Shown: positions 16,887-25,678 of the stretch, piece by piece
Position numbering within the stretch: position 1 is the first letter of the stretch
How the letters are laid out: each line of letters begins with the position of its first letter
Assembly (NCBI RefSeq): GCF_014235185.1
Contig: NZ_CP060131.1
Location: 999,501 to 1,063,500, forward strand
Direction: 5' to 3'
DNA from: Pseudonocardia petroleophila
Lineage (GTDB): Bacteria; Actinomycetota; Actinomycetes; Mycobacteriales; Pseudonocardiaceae
Length of the DNA: 64,000 bases
The notes under the pieces: model-generated
What the model saw: the letters and a program-made list of their open reading frames with translations, nothing else
Databases searched by the model: none
What the model was told of the DNA's origin: nothing
Position numbers and translations under genes: made by a program

Positions 16887-16912
16887 TGGTTCGTTACTCA
16901 TGTAACTAACCA
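16887..16912. promoter_or_regulatory. Operator of the YtrA-type regulator
   Basis: Inverted repeat with 11-bp arms TGGTTCGTTAC (16887-16897) and GTAACTAACCA (16902-16912), one mismatch, and a 4-bp spacer. It lies just upstream of the regulator's start, is AT-rich compared with its surroundings, and has the two-fold symmetry expected for a GntR dimer. Binding is inferred. Confidence 0.65.
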
Positions 16913-17209
16913 TGCAACCGATGAAGCTCGGTGTCAACCCGGACGCCGCCAGCGCGCGGAGCACCGCGGGTCCCGCCGACGGCACCGGGCCGGGTCCGCG
17001 CCGGTCGGGCGGGCACCGCGGCGCCGACGGGCGGCAGGCACGGCCGCACGGCCGTGACGGTCACGAGCAGCACCGTCGACGGCGGGGAGGGGCCGCTGGG
17101 CACCGACTGCGCGACGGGCACGGCGTCACCCGCGAGGACGACCGTCACCGCCGCGACCGGGCCCCGGCCCGCGCCGGTGGCACGAGCGCACCGCCGCCGG
17201 GCGGACGGG
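16913..17209. other. Intergenic stretch without a convincing gene
   Basis: Open frames exist on both strands, but all are low-complexity Arg/Pro/Gly-rich translations of GC-rich DNA with no recognisable motif and no ribosome site. I see no RNA gene or strong hairpin. Confidence 0.5.
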
Positions 17210-17506
17210 TCAGCCGGGCAGCCGGAACTGGATCCGCTCGATCGACGCGCTGATCGGCGCGAACAGCTCGCGCCGGATCCGGTTGTGCTCCTCGTCGCGG
17301 TCGTAGACGCGGTAGGCGTCCTCGTCGTCGAGGTCGACGGTGATCGCGTAGCTCGCGTTGCCCTCGCGCAGGCCCAGGTCGACCCCGGAGACCATGCGCA
17401 GCTCGACACCCTCGACGCGCAGGTCGCGCAGCGCCTGCAGGGCCGTCTCCACCTGCTCGGCGGACACGTCGGGGAGCAGCCGGCCGACCACCACGTTGCG
17501 GATCAC
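17210..17506 (-). CDS. Dabb-domain (stress-responsive alpha/beta barrel) protein
   Basis: 98 residues covering one ferredoxin-like Dabb domain: IRNVVVGRLLPDVSAEQVE at the start, YAITVDLDDEDAYRVYDRDEEH in the middle and a short C-terminal strand. Family members form dimeric barrels, and some are cyclases or stress proteins; no activity can be assigned. The GTG start at 17506 is supported by a -10 box 6 nt upstream. Confidence 0.8.
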   Translation of the reverse strand: MIRNVVVGRLLPDVSAEQVETALQALRDLRVEGVELRMVSGVDLGLREGNASYAITVDLDDEDAYRVYDRDEEHNRIRRELFAPISASIERIQFRLPG

Positions 17507-17512
17507 CGGATC

Positions 17513-17518
17513 AGGCTA
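17513..17518 (-). promoter_or_regulatory. -10 box for the leaderless Dabb gene
   Basis: TAGCCT on the minus strand, 6 nt before the GTG at 17506, with no ribosome site between them. Confidence 0.4.
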
Positions 17519-17529
17519 GCGACCCCCGG

Positions 17530-18291
17530 TCACACCTCGCTGCGGTGGTCCACCAGGGTCTGCGCCACCTGCGCGAGCTTGACGTTGAGCGACTGCGACG
17601 CCGCCCGGAGCACCTCGAACGCCTCGTCGGAGCCGATCTTGCGCCGCTCCATCAGGATGCCCTTGGCCTGCCCGATGACGTCCCGGCTCTGCAGCGCCTG
17701 GCGCAGCTGCGCGGACTCCAGCTCGGCCGAGGTGGCCGCCATCGTGGCCGCGAGCGCGGTGGAGGCGTGCGCGGCGAGGACGATGGCGAGGTCGCGGTCG
17801 AGCTCGTCGAGCCCCGCGACCCGGCGCGAGTAGACGTTGAGCGCGCCCATCCGCGGGCCGTCGCCGTCGGGGAACAGGCCGACGGCCAGCACGCTGTGCA
17901 CGCCCAGTTCGGCCGCCGCCGGGCCGAACCCGCCGAAGCGGGTGCTCGTCGCGAGGTCGGAGCAGAACGTGAGGCCCAGCCCGGCCGTGCGGGTGGCGGC
18001 GACGCACGGCCCGTCGTCGAGGCGGTACTGGATCTCGTCGAGGCGGGTGGCCAGCGCGTCGGTCTCGACGGGGGTCTGGAACCCACCCGCGACGCGCAGT
18101 GTGACGCTGACGAGGTCGGCGCCCGGCACGACCGCCTTCGCCGCCTCGACGACCCGCACCAGCACGCCGCGCACCGTGCTCGCGTCCATCAGCGCGGAGG
18201 CGAGCGCGAGGAACTCCGCGGCCACCGGGCCCGGCACCTCGTCGTCGACGACCGCCAGCACCGCCTGTTCCGCCGCACCGTCCGTCGTCAC
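17530..18291 (-). CDS. GAF-ANTAR two-domain regulator
   Basis: 253 residues. The N-terminal GAF domain (roughly 25-170) contains DDGPCVAATRTAG and GVHSVLAVGLFP. The C-terminal ANTAR domain (roughly 185-245) contains RDVIGQAKGILMERRKIGSDEAFEVL, its standard RNA-binding three-helix pattern. Such proteins bind paired RNA hairpins and act as antiterminators. The GTG at 18291 fits the domain start; longer frames run antisense to the DedA gene. No target RNA is identified here. Confidence 0.88.
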   Translation of the reverse strand: MTTDGAAEQAVLAVVDDEVPGPVAAEFLALASALMDASTVRGVLVRVVEAAKAVVPGADLVSVTLRVAGGFQTPVETDALATRLDEIQYRLDDGPCVAATRTAGLGLTFCSDLATSTRFGGFGPAAAELGVHSVLAVGLFPDGDGPRMGALNVYSRRVAGLDELDRDLAIVLAAHASTALAATMAATSAELESAQLRQALQSRDVIGQAKGILMERRKIGSDEAFEVLRAASQSLNVKLAQVAQTLVDHRSEV

Positions 18292-18377
18292 CCGGCACCC
18301 CCGATCGCTCCGTTTGTCCGGCGCGGAAGCTTGACCCACGGCCCCCCTTGCGGGCAAGCCGCCCCCCGATCGGCCGA

Positions 18378-19013
18378 TCAGGTTCCTCCGGCGCGGTGGC
18401 GGGCGGTCGGGGCCGGACGCCGGGCGCGCAGCTTGCGCACGATCAGGACCACCACGGCGACGACCACCACCCCGGCCACGACGTAGGACACCGGTCCCAG
18501 CCACTGCTCCACGACCTCGAAGTTCTCCCCGAGGTACCACCCGAGCCCGATGAACACGGCGTTCCAGACGCCGCTGCCGATCGCGGTGAGCAGGCTGAAC
18601 CGCCACACCGGCATCCCCACGATCCCGGCCGGGATCGAGACCACGCTGCGCAGCAGCGGGACGCAGCGCGCCAGCAGGACGACCTTGCCGCCGTGCCTGT
18701 CGAACAGCGCGTGGCCGCGCTCGAGGTCCTTCTGGCTGGACAGGATGAACCAGCGCCGGCCGGCCAGGTCGTGCAGCCGCTCGTAGCCGAACCAGGCCCC
18801 GAAGCCGTAGAGGATCAGCGCCCCGAGCAGCGACCCGAGGGTCGCCGCCCCCCACGCCGCGACCACGTCGAACGCGCCCGCCCGCGCCCGGAACCCCGCC
18901 AGCGGCAGGATGATCTCCGAGGGGATCGGCGGTATCACGTTCTCCAGCAGGATCAGCAGACCCACACCCGCCGCGCCGAGGCGGTCGACGATCGAGAACA
19001 CCCAGTCGGCCAT
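18378..19013 (-). CDS. DedA-family membrane protein
   Basis: 211 residues. The re-entrant motif ENVIPPIPSEIILPLAGF and the second motif ARCVPLLRSVVSIPAG with its paired arginines are diagnostic of the DedA/SNARE-associated family, proposed proton-dependent lipid (undecaprenyl phosphate) flippases. The basic C-terminus is cytoplasmic. It stands alone, divergent from the DUF1330 gene. Confidence 0.9.
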   Translation of the reverse strand: MADWVFSIVDRLGAAGVGLLILLENVIPPIPSEIILPLAGFRARAGAFDVVAAWGAATLGSLLGALILYGFGAWFGYERLHDLAGRRWFILSSQKDLERGHALFDRHGGKVVLLARCVPLLRSVVSIPAGIVGMPVWRFSLLTAIGSGVWNAVFIGLGWYLGENFEVVEQWLGPVSYVVAGVVVVAVVVLIVRKLRARRPAPTARHRAGGT

Positions 19014-19076
19014 GACTCAAGGTTGCCCGATTCGTCCGGAGATCATCCGATGCGGGTCGTGAGTCTCACAGCCGGG

Positions 19077-19082
19077 CATGAT
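19077..19082 (+). promoter_or_regulatory. Possible -10 box for the DUF1330 gene
   Basis: CATGAT, 6 nt before the ATG at 19089. It is a weaker match than the other boxes, but the spacing is the same. Confidence 0.3.
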
Positions 19083-19088
19083 GGGACC

Positions 19089-19451
19089 ATGGCCGTGAAC
19101 CCGTCCGGGGCCGACATGAAGGCGTTCCTCGCCGCCGACCCCGACCAGCCGATCGTCATGCTCAACCTGCTGCGCTTCGCCGAGGGCGGGGCGGAGCGCT
19201 ACGAGGCCTACCTCGCGCACTTCCGGCCGTTTGCCGAGAAGGTGGGCGCGAGCGTCGTGTACTTCGGGCACGGCGCCGACCCGGTCGTGGCCGAGCACGG
19301 GCAGGACTGGGACGCCGTGCTGCTCGTGGCGTACCCGAGCCGACGCGCGTTCTCCGACATGGTCCGCGACCCGGGCTACCAGGAGGGCACGCACCTGCGC
19401 ACGGAGGCGCTGGTGGAGGCCGTCCTGCAGCCCACGGTGCCCCGCGGATGA
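19089..19451 (+). CDS. DUF1330-family protein
   Basis: 120 residues of a dimeric alpha/beta barrel-like fold: PIVMLNLLRFAEGGAERYEAY and the C-terminal YPSRRAFSDMVRDPGYQEG are the family motifs. No biochemical role is established. Its stop overlaps the start of the following hydrolase (ATGA), so the two are co-translated. Confidence 0.82.
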   Translation: MAVNPSGADMKAFLAADPDQPIVMLNLLRFAEGGAERYEAYLAHFRPFAEKVGASVVYFGHGADPVVAEHGQDWDAVLLVAYPSRRAFSDMVRDPGYQEGTHLRTEALVEAVLQPTVPRG

Positions 19452-20125
19452 CGACGGAGTTCGACTACTCCAACCTCAGCGGCCGCCCGTCCGGCCCGGT
19501 GCTGCGCCTGCTGTCCCGCGTGCTGCCGGGCGTGCGCAGCGTGCAGGACCAGGTCGAGCCGTACGCGCGGGCCTGGCAGGAGCACAACCGGGCGGCACTG
19601 GCCGCCGACGGTCCGCTGTGGGTCGCCCTGGGCGACTCGCTCACCGTCGGGATCGGGGCCGGGGCCCACGACCGGGGATGGGTCGGGCAGCTGGCGTCGC
19701 GGATGCCGGGGTGGCGGGTCGTCAACCTCGCCGTCAGCGGCGGCCGGGTGCGCGACGTGCTGGACCGCCAGCTCCCCGCGATGGAGGCGCTGGGGCAGCG
19801 GCCCGACCTCGTCACGCTGCTCATCGGCAACAACGACCTCGTGAGCCCGCGCCTGCGGCCCGCGCTGCCCGGCAACCTCGACGAGCTGCTGCACCGCCTC
19901 CCGCCCGGCACCGTCGTGGGCAACCAGCCCGCCACCTACTCCGCGGCGCTGGAGGTCAACCGCCTGATCGACGACGCCGTGGCCGAGCGCGGGCTGCGCC
20001 TGGCCGAGCTGCGCGTCCCCCGGACCCGCGACTGGTCGGGCAAGCTCGCCGCCGACCACTTCCACCCCAACGAACGGGGCTACGAGGGGCTCGCCGCGGT
20101 GTTCGGCGCCGCGATCGGGTACTGA
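19448..20125 (+). CDS. SGNH/GDSL-family hydrolase
   Basis: 225 residues. The catalytic serine is in GDSLT (Ser64), the block III motif is GNND, and the catalytic Asp/His are in DHFHP (Asp203, His206). There is no signal peptide, so it is probably a cytoplasmic esterase or lipase; substrate unknown. A 21-bp palindrome follows the gene. Confidence 0.88.
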   Translation: MTTEFDYSNLSGRPSGPVLRLLSRVLPGVRSVQDQVEPYARAWQEHNRAALAADGPLWVALGDSLTVGIGAGAHDRGWVGQLASRMPGWRVVNLAVSGGRVRDVLDRQLPAMEALGQRPDLVTLLIGNNDLVSPRLRPALPGNLDELLHRLPPGTVVGNQPATYSAALEVNRLIDDAVAERGLRLAELRVPRTRDWSGKLAADHFHPNERGYEGLAAVFGAAIGY

Positions 20126-20195
20126 CGCGGATCGGGCGCTCATCGGTGGACGCGCGCGGCTCGACCCTCGGGTCCGCCGTGCCGTGGACCGCATC

Positions 20196-20246
20196 GCAGC
20201 ATGGCCACCTTCACGCAACGAGGTGGCGTGAAGGTGGCCATGCTGC
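20196..20246. repeat. Dispersed palindromic element, copy 1 (perfect 21-bp arms)
   Basis: Arms at 20196-20216 and 20226-20246 pair perfectly; the 9-nt loop is AACGAGGTG. A second copy lies at 57862-57912 with the same geometry. It stands between convergent genes (hydrolase stop 20125, fadB stop 20265), so it could end transcription from both sides. Confidence 0.8.
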
Positions 20247-20264
20247 AACGGGAACAGCCGGGGA

Positions 20265-22424
20265 TCAGGCCGCGACGGCCGCCTTCGCCCGCTCGCGCAG
20301 GCTCGCCGGGACCGCGAACCGGTCGCCGTGCTTGGCCGCGAACTCGTCGGCCCGGGCCACGAAGCCCGCGACCCCGCCCGGGTAGCCCTCGACGTACTGC
20401 ACGACGCCGCCGGTCCAGGCCGGGAAGCCGATCCCGAAGATCGAGCCGATGTTGGCGTCGGGCACCGAGGTGAGCACGCCCTCGTCGAAGCACTTCACGG
20501 TCTCGAGCGCCTCGATCACCAGCATGCGCTCGGACAGCTCGTGCAGGTCGACGTCGTGGTTGGTCGCCCCGAACTCGGTGCGCAGCCCCGGCCACAGGCC
20601 GGTGCGCTTGCCGTCGGCGTAGTCGTAGAAGCCCGCGCCGCCGGACTTGCCGGGACGGCGGGCGTCGACCAGCCGGTCGATGACGGCCTCGGACGGGTGC
20701 GCCGTCCAGGTGCCGCCTGCCGCCTCGACCGCCGCCCTCGTCTCCTTGCGGATCTTCTGCGGCAGCGTGAGCGTGAGCTCGTCCATCAGCTGCAGCACCG
20801 GCGCGGGGTAGCCCGCCTGCGACGAGGCCTGCTCGATCGTCTGCGGGTCGATGCCCTCGGCCAGCATCGCGACGCCCTCGTTGATGAAGGTGCCGATGAC
20901 GCGGCTGGTGAAGAACCCGCGGCTGTCGTTGACGACGATCGGGGTCTTCTTGATCCCCAGCGTGAGGTCGAACGCCTTGGCCAGCGCGGCGTCGGACGTG
21001 CGCTCGCCGCGGATGATCTCCACGAGCGGCATCTTGTCGACCGGGGAGAAGAAGTGCAGGCCGATGAAGTCGGACTCGCGGTCGAGCCCTGCGGCCAGCT
21101 CGGTGATCGGCAGCGTGGAGGTGTTGGAGCACAGCAGGGCGTCGGGCTCGACGACCTTCATCGCCTCCCGGAACACCTCCTGCTTGAGCGCGACCGACTC
21201 GAACACGGCCTCGATGACGACGTCGCAGCCGACGAGGTCGCCGTAGTCGGCGGTGGGCGTGATGCGCGAGAGCAGCGCCTCACCCTTCTCCTGCGTGGTC
21301 TTCCCGCGCTTGACCCCCTTGGCGACGAGGCCCTCGGAGTATGCCTTGCCCTTCTCCGCCGAGGCGAGCTCGACGTCCTTGAGCACGACCTCCCAGCCGG
21401 CGAGCGCGCAGACGTAGGCGATGCCCGCGCCCATCATCCCGGCGCCCAGCACGGCGACCTTGCGCGGCGCCCACTTCTCGAACCCGTCGGGCCGCGACTT
21501 CCCGCCGTTGATGGCCTGCAGGTCGTAGAAGAACGCCTTGGTCATGTTCTTGCTGACCTGGCCGCAGACGAGCTCGGTGAAGTAGCGCGCCTCGATCCGG
21601 AACGCGGTGTCGATGTCGACCTGCGTGCTCTCGACGGCGGCGGCCAGGATGTTGCGCGGCGCCGGCATCGGCGCACCCTTGATCTGCTTGCGCAGGTTGG
21701 CCGGGAACGCGGGCAGGAACGCCGCGAGCTTCGGCGACGACGGGGTGCCGCCGGGGATCCGGTAGCCGGGCTTGTCCCACGGCGCCGACGCGTCGGGGTT
21801 GGCGGCGATCCAGGCGCGCGCCTTGTCGAGCATCTCCTCGGGCGTGGCCGCGAGGTCGTCGATCACGCCGACCTCCAGCGCCTGCGCCGGCTTCATCCGC
21901 TGGCCCTGCGCGAGGACCTTCATGAAGCCGTCGGCGATGCCGAGCAGGCGCGTGACGCGCACGACGCCGCCGCCACCGGGCAGCAGCCCCAGCGTGACCT
22001 CGGGGAGGCCGTAGAGCACGCCCTTCGCGTCGAGCCCGATGCGGTGGTGGCAGGCCAGGCCGATCTCCAGGCCGCCGCCGAGCGCGGTGCCGTTCATGGC
22101 CGCGACGACCGGGCGCCCGAGCGTCTCCAGGCGGCGCAGCACCGTCTTGATCGCCATGGACTGCTCGAAGAACCGCGGGGCGTCGGCCGCGGTGGCCTTC
22201 GACAGCGAGTCGAGGTCGCCGCCCGCGAAGAACGTCTTCTTCGCCGAGGTGAGGATGACGCCGGTGATGGCCTCCTTGTCGGCGACGAGGGCGTCGACGC
22301 ACTCGAGGAAGGCCTCGCCGAAGCGCTCGTTCATCGTGTTGGCGCTGCGACCCGGGTCGTCCAGGGTGACGACGACGATCCCGTCGGCGCCCTTTTCCCA
22401 GCGCACTGCCTTCTGGTCGCTCAT
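20265..22424 (-). CDS. fadB: Trifunctional-type fatty-acid oxidation protein (enoyl-CoA hydratase / 3-hydroxyacyl-CoA dehydrogenase)
   Basis: 719 residues. The N-terminal crotonase domain has the oxyanion-hole region [17 protein letters not shown] and [14 protein letters not shown]. The dehydrogenase starts at [21 protein letters not shown] (NAD site), continues with [10 protein letters not shown] and [17 protein letters not shown] (catalytic His), and ends with two helical C-terminal domains. Soluble beta-oxidation enzyme, steps 2 and 3. The ATG overlaps the thiolase stop by one base (TGATG) with GGAGCGG upstream. Confidence 0.93.
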   Translation of the reverse strand: MSDQKAVRWEKGADGIVVVTLDDPGRSANTMNERFGEAFLECVDALVADKEAITGVILTSAKKTFFAGGDLDSLSKATAADAPRFFEQSMAIKTVLRRLETLGRPVVAAMNGTALGGGLEIGLACHHRIGLDAKGVLYGLPEVTLGLLPGGGGVVRVTRLLGIADGFMKVLAQGQRMKPAQALEVGVIDDLAATPEEMLDKARAWIAANPDASAPWDKPGYRIPGGTPSSPKLAAFLPAFPANLRKQIKGAPMPAPRNILAAAVESTQVDIDTAFRIEARYFTELVCGQVSKNMTKAFFYDLQAINGGKSRPDGFEKWAPRKVAVLGAGMMGAGIAYVCALAGWEVVLKDVELASAEKGKAYSEGLVAKGVKRGKTTQEKGEALLSRITPTADYGDLVGCDVVIEAVFESVALKQEVFREAMKVVEPDALLCSNTSTLPITELAAGLDRESDFIGLHFFSPVDKMPLVEIIRGERTSDAALAKAFDLTLGIKKTPIVVNDSRGFFTSRVIGTFINEGVAMLAEGIDPQTIEQASSQAGYPAPVLQLMDELTLTLPQKIRKETRAAVEAAGGTWTAHPSEAVIDRLVDARRPGKSGGAGFYDYADGKRTGLWPGLRTEFGATNHDVDLHELSERMLVIEALETVKCFDEGVLTSVPDANIGSIFGIGFPAWTGGVVQYVEGYPGGVAGFVARADEFAAKHGDRFAVPASLRERAKAAVAA

Positions 22425-23644
22425 CAGATCCGCTCCACGATCGTCGCAATGCCCATGCCGCCGCCGACGCACAGCGTGGCGAGGCCGTACCGCAGCTCGC
22501 GCCGCTCCAGCTCGTCGATCAGGGTGCCGAGGATCATCGCCCCGGTGGCGCCGAGCGGGTGGCCCATCGCGATCGCGCCGCCGTTGACGTTGGTCTTCTC
22601 GTGGCTGATGCCCATGTCGCGCATGAAGCGCATGGCGACGGCGGCGAACGCCTCGTTGATCTCGAACAGGTCGATGTCGTCGACGCTCAGGCCGGCCTTG
22701 GCCAGCGCCTTCTTCGACGCGGGCGCGGGGCCCGTCAGCATGATGGTCGGGTCGGCGCCGGACAGCGCGGTGGCGACGATCCGCGCGCGGGGGCGCAGGT
22801 TCGCGGCCTTGCCCGCGGCCTCGGTGCCGATCAGGCAGAGCGCGGCGCCGTCGACGATGCCGGAGCTGTTGCCGGCGTGGTGCACGTGGTCGATCTTCTC
22901 GACCCAGTGGTACTCCTGCAGCGCGACGGCGTCGAAGCCGCCGGCCTCGCCCATCATCGCGAAGGAGGGCTTGAGGCCCGCCAGCGAGTCGAGCGTGGCG
23001 CCGGCGCGGATGAACTCGTCGTGGTCGAGGACGGTCAGGCCGTTGCGGTCCTTGACCGGCACGACGGACTTGGCGAAGTAGCCGTTGGCCCACGCCTTCG
23101 CGGCGCGCGCCTGCGACTCGACGGCGAACGTGTCGACGTCCTCGCGGTTCCAGCCCTCCAGCGTGGCGATCAGGTCGGCGCCGATGCCCTGCGGCACGAA
23201 CCCGGTCTGGTAGCTGGTGTCGGGGTCCATGGCCCAGGCGCCGCCGTCGGAGCCCATCGGCACCCGCGACATCGCCTCGACGCCCCCGGCGAGCACCATC
23301 TCCTCCATGCCCGAGCGCACCTTCTGGGTGGCGACGTTGACGGCCTCCAGCCCGGACGCGCAGAAGCGGTTGAGCTGCACGCCCGCGACGGTGTGCGGCA
23401 GGCCCGCGGCGATGGCGGCGGTCTTGGCGATGTCACCGCCCTGGTCGCCGATCGGCGACACGACGCCGAGCACGACGTCGTCGATGGTGTTGGTGTCCAG
23501 CTCCGGGTAGCGGGAGCGGATCTCGTCGATGAGACCGGTGACGAGCGAGACCGGCTTGACCTCGTGCAGCGAACCCGAGGCCTTGCCTCGGCCGCGCGGT
23601 GTGCGGATGGCGTCGTAGACGAACGCCTCGGGAATCTCAGCCAT
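22424..23644 (-). CDS. fadA: Acetyl-CoA acyltransferase (thiolase)
   Basis: 406 residues with all thiolase landmarks: the nucleophile cysteine in [20 protein letters not shown], the histidine in [15 protein letters not shown], and the second cysteine in TLCVGGGMG. It performs the last beta-oxidation step, and forms an operon with fadB. The promoter region holds a dyad placed between a -35 and a -10 element, divergent from a MerR gene. Confidence 0.93.
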   Translation of the reverse strand: MAEIPEAFVYDAIRTPRGRGKASGSLHEVKPVSLVTGLIDEIRSRYPELDTNTIDDVVLGVVSPIGDQGGDIAKTAAIAAGLPHTVAGVQLNRFCASGLEAVNVATQKVRSGMEEMVLAGGVEAMSRVPMGSDGGAWAMDPDTSYQTGFVPQGIGADLIATLEGWNREDVDTFAVESQARAAKAWANGYFAKSVVPVKDRNGLTVLDHDEFIRAGATLDSLAGLKPSFAMMGEAGGFDAVALQEYHWVEKIDHVHHAGNSSGIVDGAALCLIGTEAAGKAANLRPRARIVATALSGADPTIMLTGPAPASKKALAKAGLSVDDIDLFEINEAFAAVAMRFMRDMGISHEKTNVNGGAIAMGHPLGATGAMILGTLIDELERRELRYGLATLCVGGGMGIATIVERI

Positions 23645-23651
23645 GGTCCTT

Positions 23652-23680
23652 TGTTACAGCAGTACTGTCACATAGGTCAA
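23652..23680 (-). promoter_or_regulatory. fadA promoter with MerR-type operator in the spacer
   Basis: On the minus strand: -35 TTGACC (23680-23675), an 18-nt spacer, then TAACAA as a -10. The spacer is almost filled by the inverted repeat TGTTACAG-N5-CTGTCACA (plus strand 23652-23672, one mismatch). A dyad between overly spaced -35 and -10 elements is the signature of MerR-activated promoters, and the MerR gene is divergent. Confidence 0.55.
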
Positions 23681-23689
23681 GGTTGGGCG

Positions 23690-23695
23690 TACGGT
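23690..23695 (+). promoter_or_regulatory. -10 box for the leaderless merR-type gene
   Basis: TACGGT with 7 nt to the ATG at 23703 and no ribosome site, so translation probably begins at the mRNA's 5' end. Confidence 0.5.
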
Positions 23696-23702
23696 GCCAC
23701 AC

Positions 23703-24407
23703 ATGACGGGCCAGCTCACCATCGACCAGCTCGCGGAACGCACCGGGGTCACCGTCCGCACGATCCGCTTCTGGGCCGGCCGCGGGCTGCTCCCGCCGCC
23801 CACCCTGCGCGGCCGGACCGGGCTCTACGGGCCCGACCACATCGCCCGGTTGGAGCTGGTCAGCGAGCTGTCGGCGCTGGGGTTCACGCTCAGCGCGATC
23901 GAGGGCCACCTGGGCCGGCTCCCGTCCTCGGCGGGCGCGGCGGAGCTCGCGCTGCAGCGCGCCCTGCTCACCCCGTGGGTCCCCGAGCAGATCGAGGAGG
24001 TCGACCGCGCCGAGCTCGACCGCCGCGCCGGCCGGACGCTCGCCGACGCCGACGTCGACGCCCTGCACGGTCTCGGGGTGATCGAGGTCCTCGACGGGGA
24101 CCGCGTCCGCCTGCACGGGTCCGGCACGCTCGGCGAGGGACTGGCCGTGATCGACTCCGGCCTGCCCGTCGACGTGTGGCGCCGCGCCCACCAGATCATC
24201 GAGCAGCACACGACGGCGCTGGCCGAGGACCTGATGAAGGTCTTCCAGGACGAGGTGCTCCAGCCCTACCGCGACCGCGGCCGTCCGGCCGACGAGCGCA
24301 CCCGGCTCGCCGAGGCCTTCTCCCAGCTCAAGCCGATCACCGTCCGGGGCGTGGTCACGGCCTTCGGCCGGGCGGTCAACCGGACGATCCGTGAGCGGGT
24401 CGGTTAG
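23703..24407 (+). CDS. MerR-family transcriptional regulator
   Basis: 234 residues. The N-terminal winged helix (LTIDQLAERTGVTVRTIRFW, RGLLPPPTLRGRTGLYGPDH) is standard. The C-terminal ~130 residues are helical and contain no cysteine cluster, so the effector is not a metal; an acyl-CoA or lipid ligand is possible given the divergent fadA-fadB operon. Its stop codon overlaps the -10 box of the next gene. Confidence 0.9.
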   Translation: MTGQLTIDQLAERTGVTVRTIRFWAGRGLLPPPTLRGRTGLYGPDHIARLELVSELSALGFTLSAIEGHLGRLPSSAGAAELALQRALLTPWVPEQIEEVDRAELDRRAGRTLADADVDALHGLGVIEVLDGDRVRLHGSGTLGEGLAVIDSGLPVDVWRRAHQIIEQHTTALAEDLMKVFQDEVLQPYRDRGRPADERTRLAEAFSQLKPITVRGVVTAFGRAVNRTIRERVG

Positions 24408-24409
24408 AT
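24404..24409 (+). promoter_or_regulatory. -10 box for the cupin gene
   Basis: TTAGAT, overlapping the stop codon of the MerR gene and 7 nt before the ATG at 24417. There is no ribosome site. Confidence 0.4.
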
Positions 24410-24416
24410 TTCACCC

Positions 24417-24743
24417 ATGCGGGTTCTTCGCGCCGCCGGTCACTTCGCGGTCCCCGACGGCGAGCCCAACCAGTACCGCGAGCACCTCCGTGCCGCCGAC
24501 CTGTCCGTCGGCACCTACTGCATCCCCGTCGGTGGCAAGGACGGCCAGCCCGCGCACGGCGAGGACGAGGTCTACGTCGTCGTCCGCGGGCGGGCCCGGC
24601 TGGTGTCCGACTCCCTCGACATCGTGGTCGGCCCCGGATCGGTCGTCTACGTCCCGGCGTGCGAGGAGCACCAGTTCGTCGAGGTCAGCGAGGACCTGTC
24701 GATGATCGTGGTGTTCGGGCCGGCCGAGCGGTCGCGCGGATGA
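24417..24743 (+). CDS. Single-domain cupin protein
   Basis: 108 residues. Cupin motif 1 reads PAHGEDEVYVVVRGRARL, with only part of the usual His/Glu metal set, and motif 2 reads GPGSVVYVPACEEHQFVEV. Small cupins bind metals and act as dioxygenases, isomerases or sensors; no role can be assigned. The stop overlaps the next ATG (ATGA). Confidence 0.82.
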   Translation: MRVLRAAGHFAVPDGEPNQYREHLRAADLSVGTYCIPVGGKDGQPAHGEDEVYVVVRGRARLVSDSLDIVVGPGSVVYVPACEEHQFVEVSEDLSMIVVFGPAERSRG

Positions 24744-25153
24744 CGTTCACGCACCCGCACCAGGTGCGCTACCTGGAGGTCGACGCGCAGGGCGTGGTCT
24801 TCAACTCCTGGTACCTCGCCTGGTTCGACGACGCGATGACCGCGTTCCTGCTGCACCGCGGCCTCCCCTACGCCGACATGCTGGCCTCGGGCCACGACGT
24901 GCAGCTGGTGCGGTCGGAGATCGACTGGCGCACCGGCGTCGGGTTCCAGGACGAGGTGGCGATCGCGGTGTCCACCGCCCGCATCGGCCGCACCTCCTTC
25001 GCACTGGACTTCGAGGTCCGCCGCGGCGACGAGGTCACCTGCGCGGGCCGCACGGTCTACGTCGTGATCGCCACCGACGGGTCGGGCAAGCGCGCGATCC
25101 CGCCGCTGATCGCCGACGCGCTCGGCGAACCGGCACCGCTGCTCGCCCCGTGA
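24740..25153 (+). CDS. Hotdog-fold acyl-CoA thioesterase (4-hydroxybenzoyl-CoA thioesterase/YbgC type)
   Basis: 137 residues. The family core EVDAQGVVFNSWYLAWFDDA has the catalytic aspartate and the Asn (usually His) next to the Tyr. It hydrolyses short acyl- or aroyl-CoA esters in the cytoplasm. It overlaps both neighbours by four bases, as one of three coupled genes downstream of the MerR gene, which would fit an acyl-CoA metabolism context. Confidence 0.82.
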   Translation: MTFTHPHQVRYLEVDAQGVVFNSWYLAWFDDAMTAFLLHRGLPYADMLASGHDVQLVRSEIDWRTGVGFQDEVAIAVSTARIGRTSFALDFEVRRGDEVTCAGRTVYVVIATDGSGKRAIPPLIADALGEPAPLLAP

Positions 25154-25593
25154 GCCCCGCCCCGGTCCAGGCCCTGCTCGTCGTCGACGTGCAGGCCGCG
25201 ACGGCCGCCGACGAGGAGCTCACCGCGGTGCGCCGCCTGCTCGGCGCGGCCCGGCGCACCGGGGCGCTCGTGGTGCACCTGCGCCACGACGGCCCGGCCG
25301 GGGCACCGGACGAGGTCGGCACACCGGGCTGGCGGCTGCACCTGCCGGTCGGCGGCGGCGAGCCGGTGCTGGGCCGGGCGGGCGACGACGGCTTCGCGGG
25401 CACCGACCTGGGTGCGCTGCTCGACGCGCGCGGGGTCCGTCGGACGGCCGTGTGCGGGATCTCCCCGGCCGCGACGATCCGGGCCGCCCTCGACCGCGGT
25501 CTCGACGTCGTGGTCGCCGACGACGCCCACGCGGTGCCCGGGGCGGAGGTCGCCGACGCGACGGAGGTCGTCTTCACCCGTACCGGTGTGTGA
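25150..25593 (+). CDS. Isochorismatase-like cysteine hydrolase with altered catalytic Lys
   Basis: 147 residues. The aspartate (LLVVDVQ, Asp13) and cysteine (VCGISPAATIRAAL, Cys102) of the Asp-Lys-Cys triad are present. At the lysine position the sequence reads VLGRAGDDGFAGTDL, so the residue is Arg76. Either the enzyme tolerates Arg or it has lost hydrolase activity. Substrate unknown. The GTG start overlaps the thioesterase stop (GTGA). Confidence 0.78.
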   Translation: MSPAPVQALLVVDVQAATAADEELTAVRRLLGAARRTGALVVHLRHDGPAGAPDEVGTPGWRLHLPVGGGEPVLGRAGDDGFAGTDLGALLDARGVRRTAVCGISPAATIRAALDRGLDVVVADDAHAVPGAEVADATEVVFTRTGV

Positions 25594-25678
25594 GACGTCT
25601 CAATTCGGGTCACGCAGCCGGGCCGGGCGCAGGCACACTGCCCCCAGTCCGCACCGCTGCCGACCTCAGGAGGTCCCG

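Noticed and set aside
16912-17253. Plus-strand open frame starting at the YtrA operator.
   Set aside because: Low complexity, no motif, and its ATG lies at the edge of the operator palindrome.
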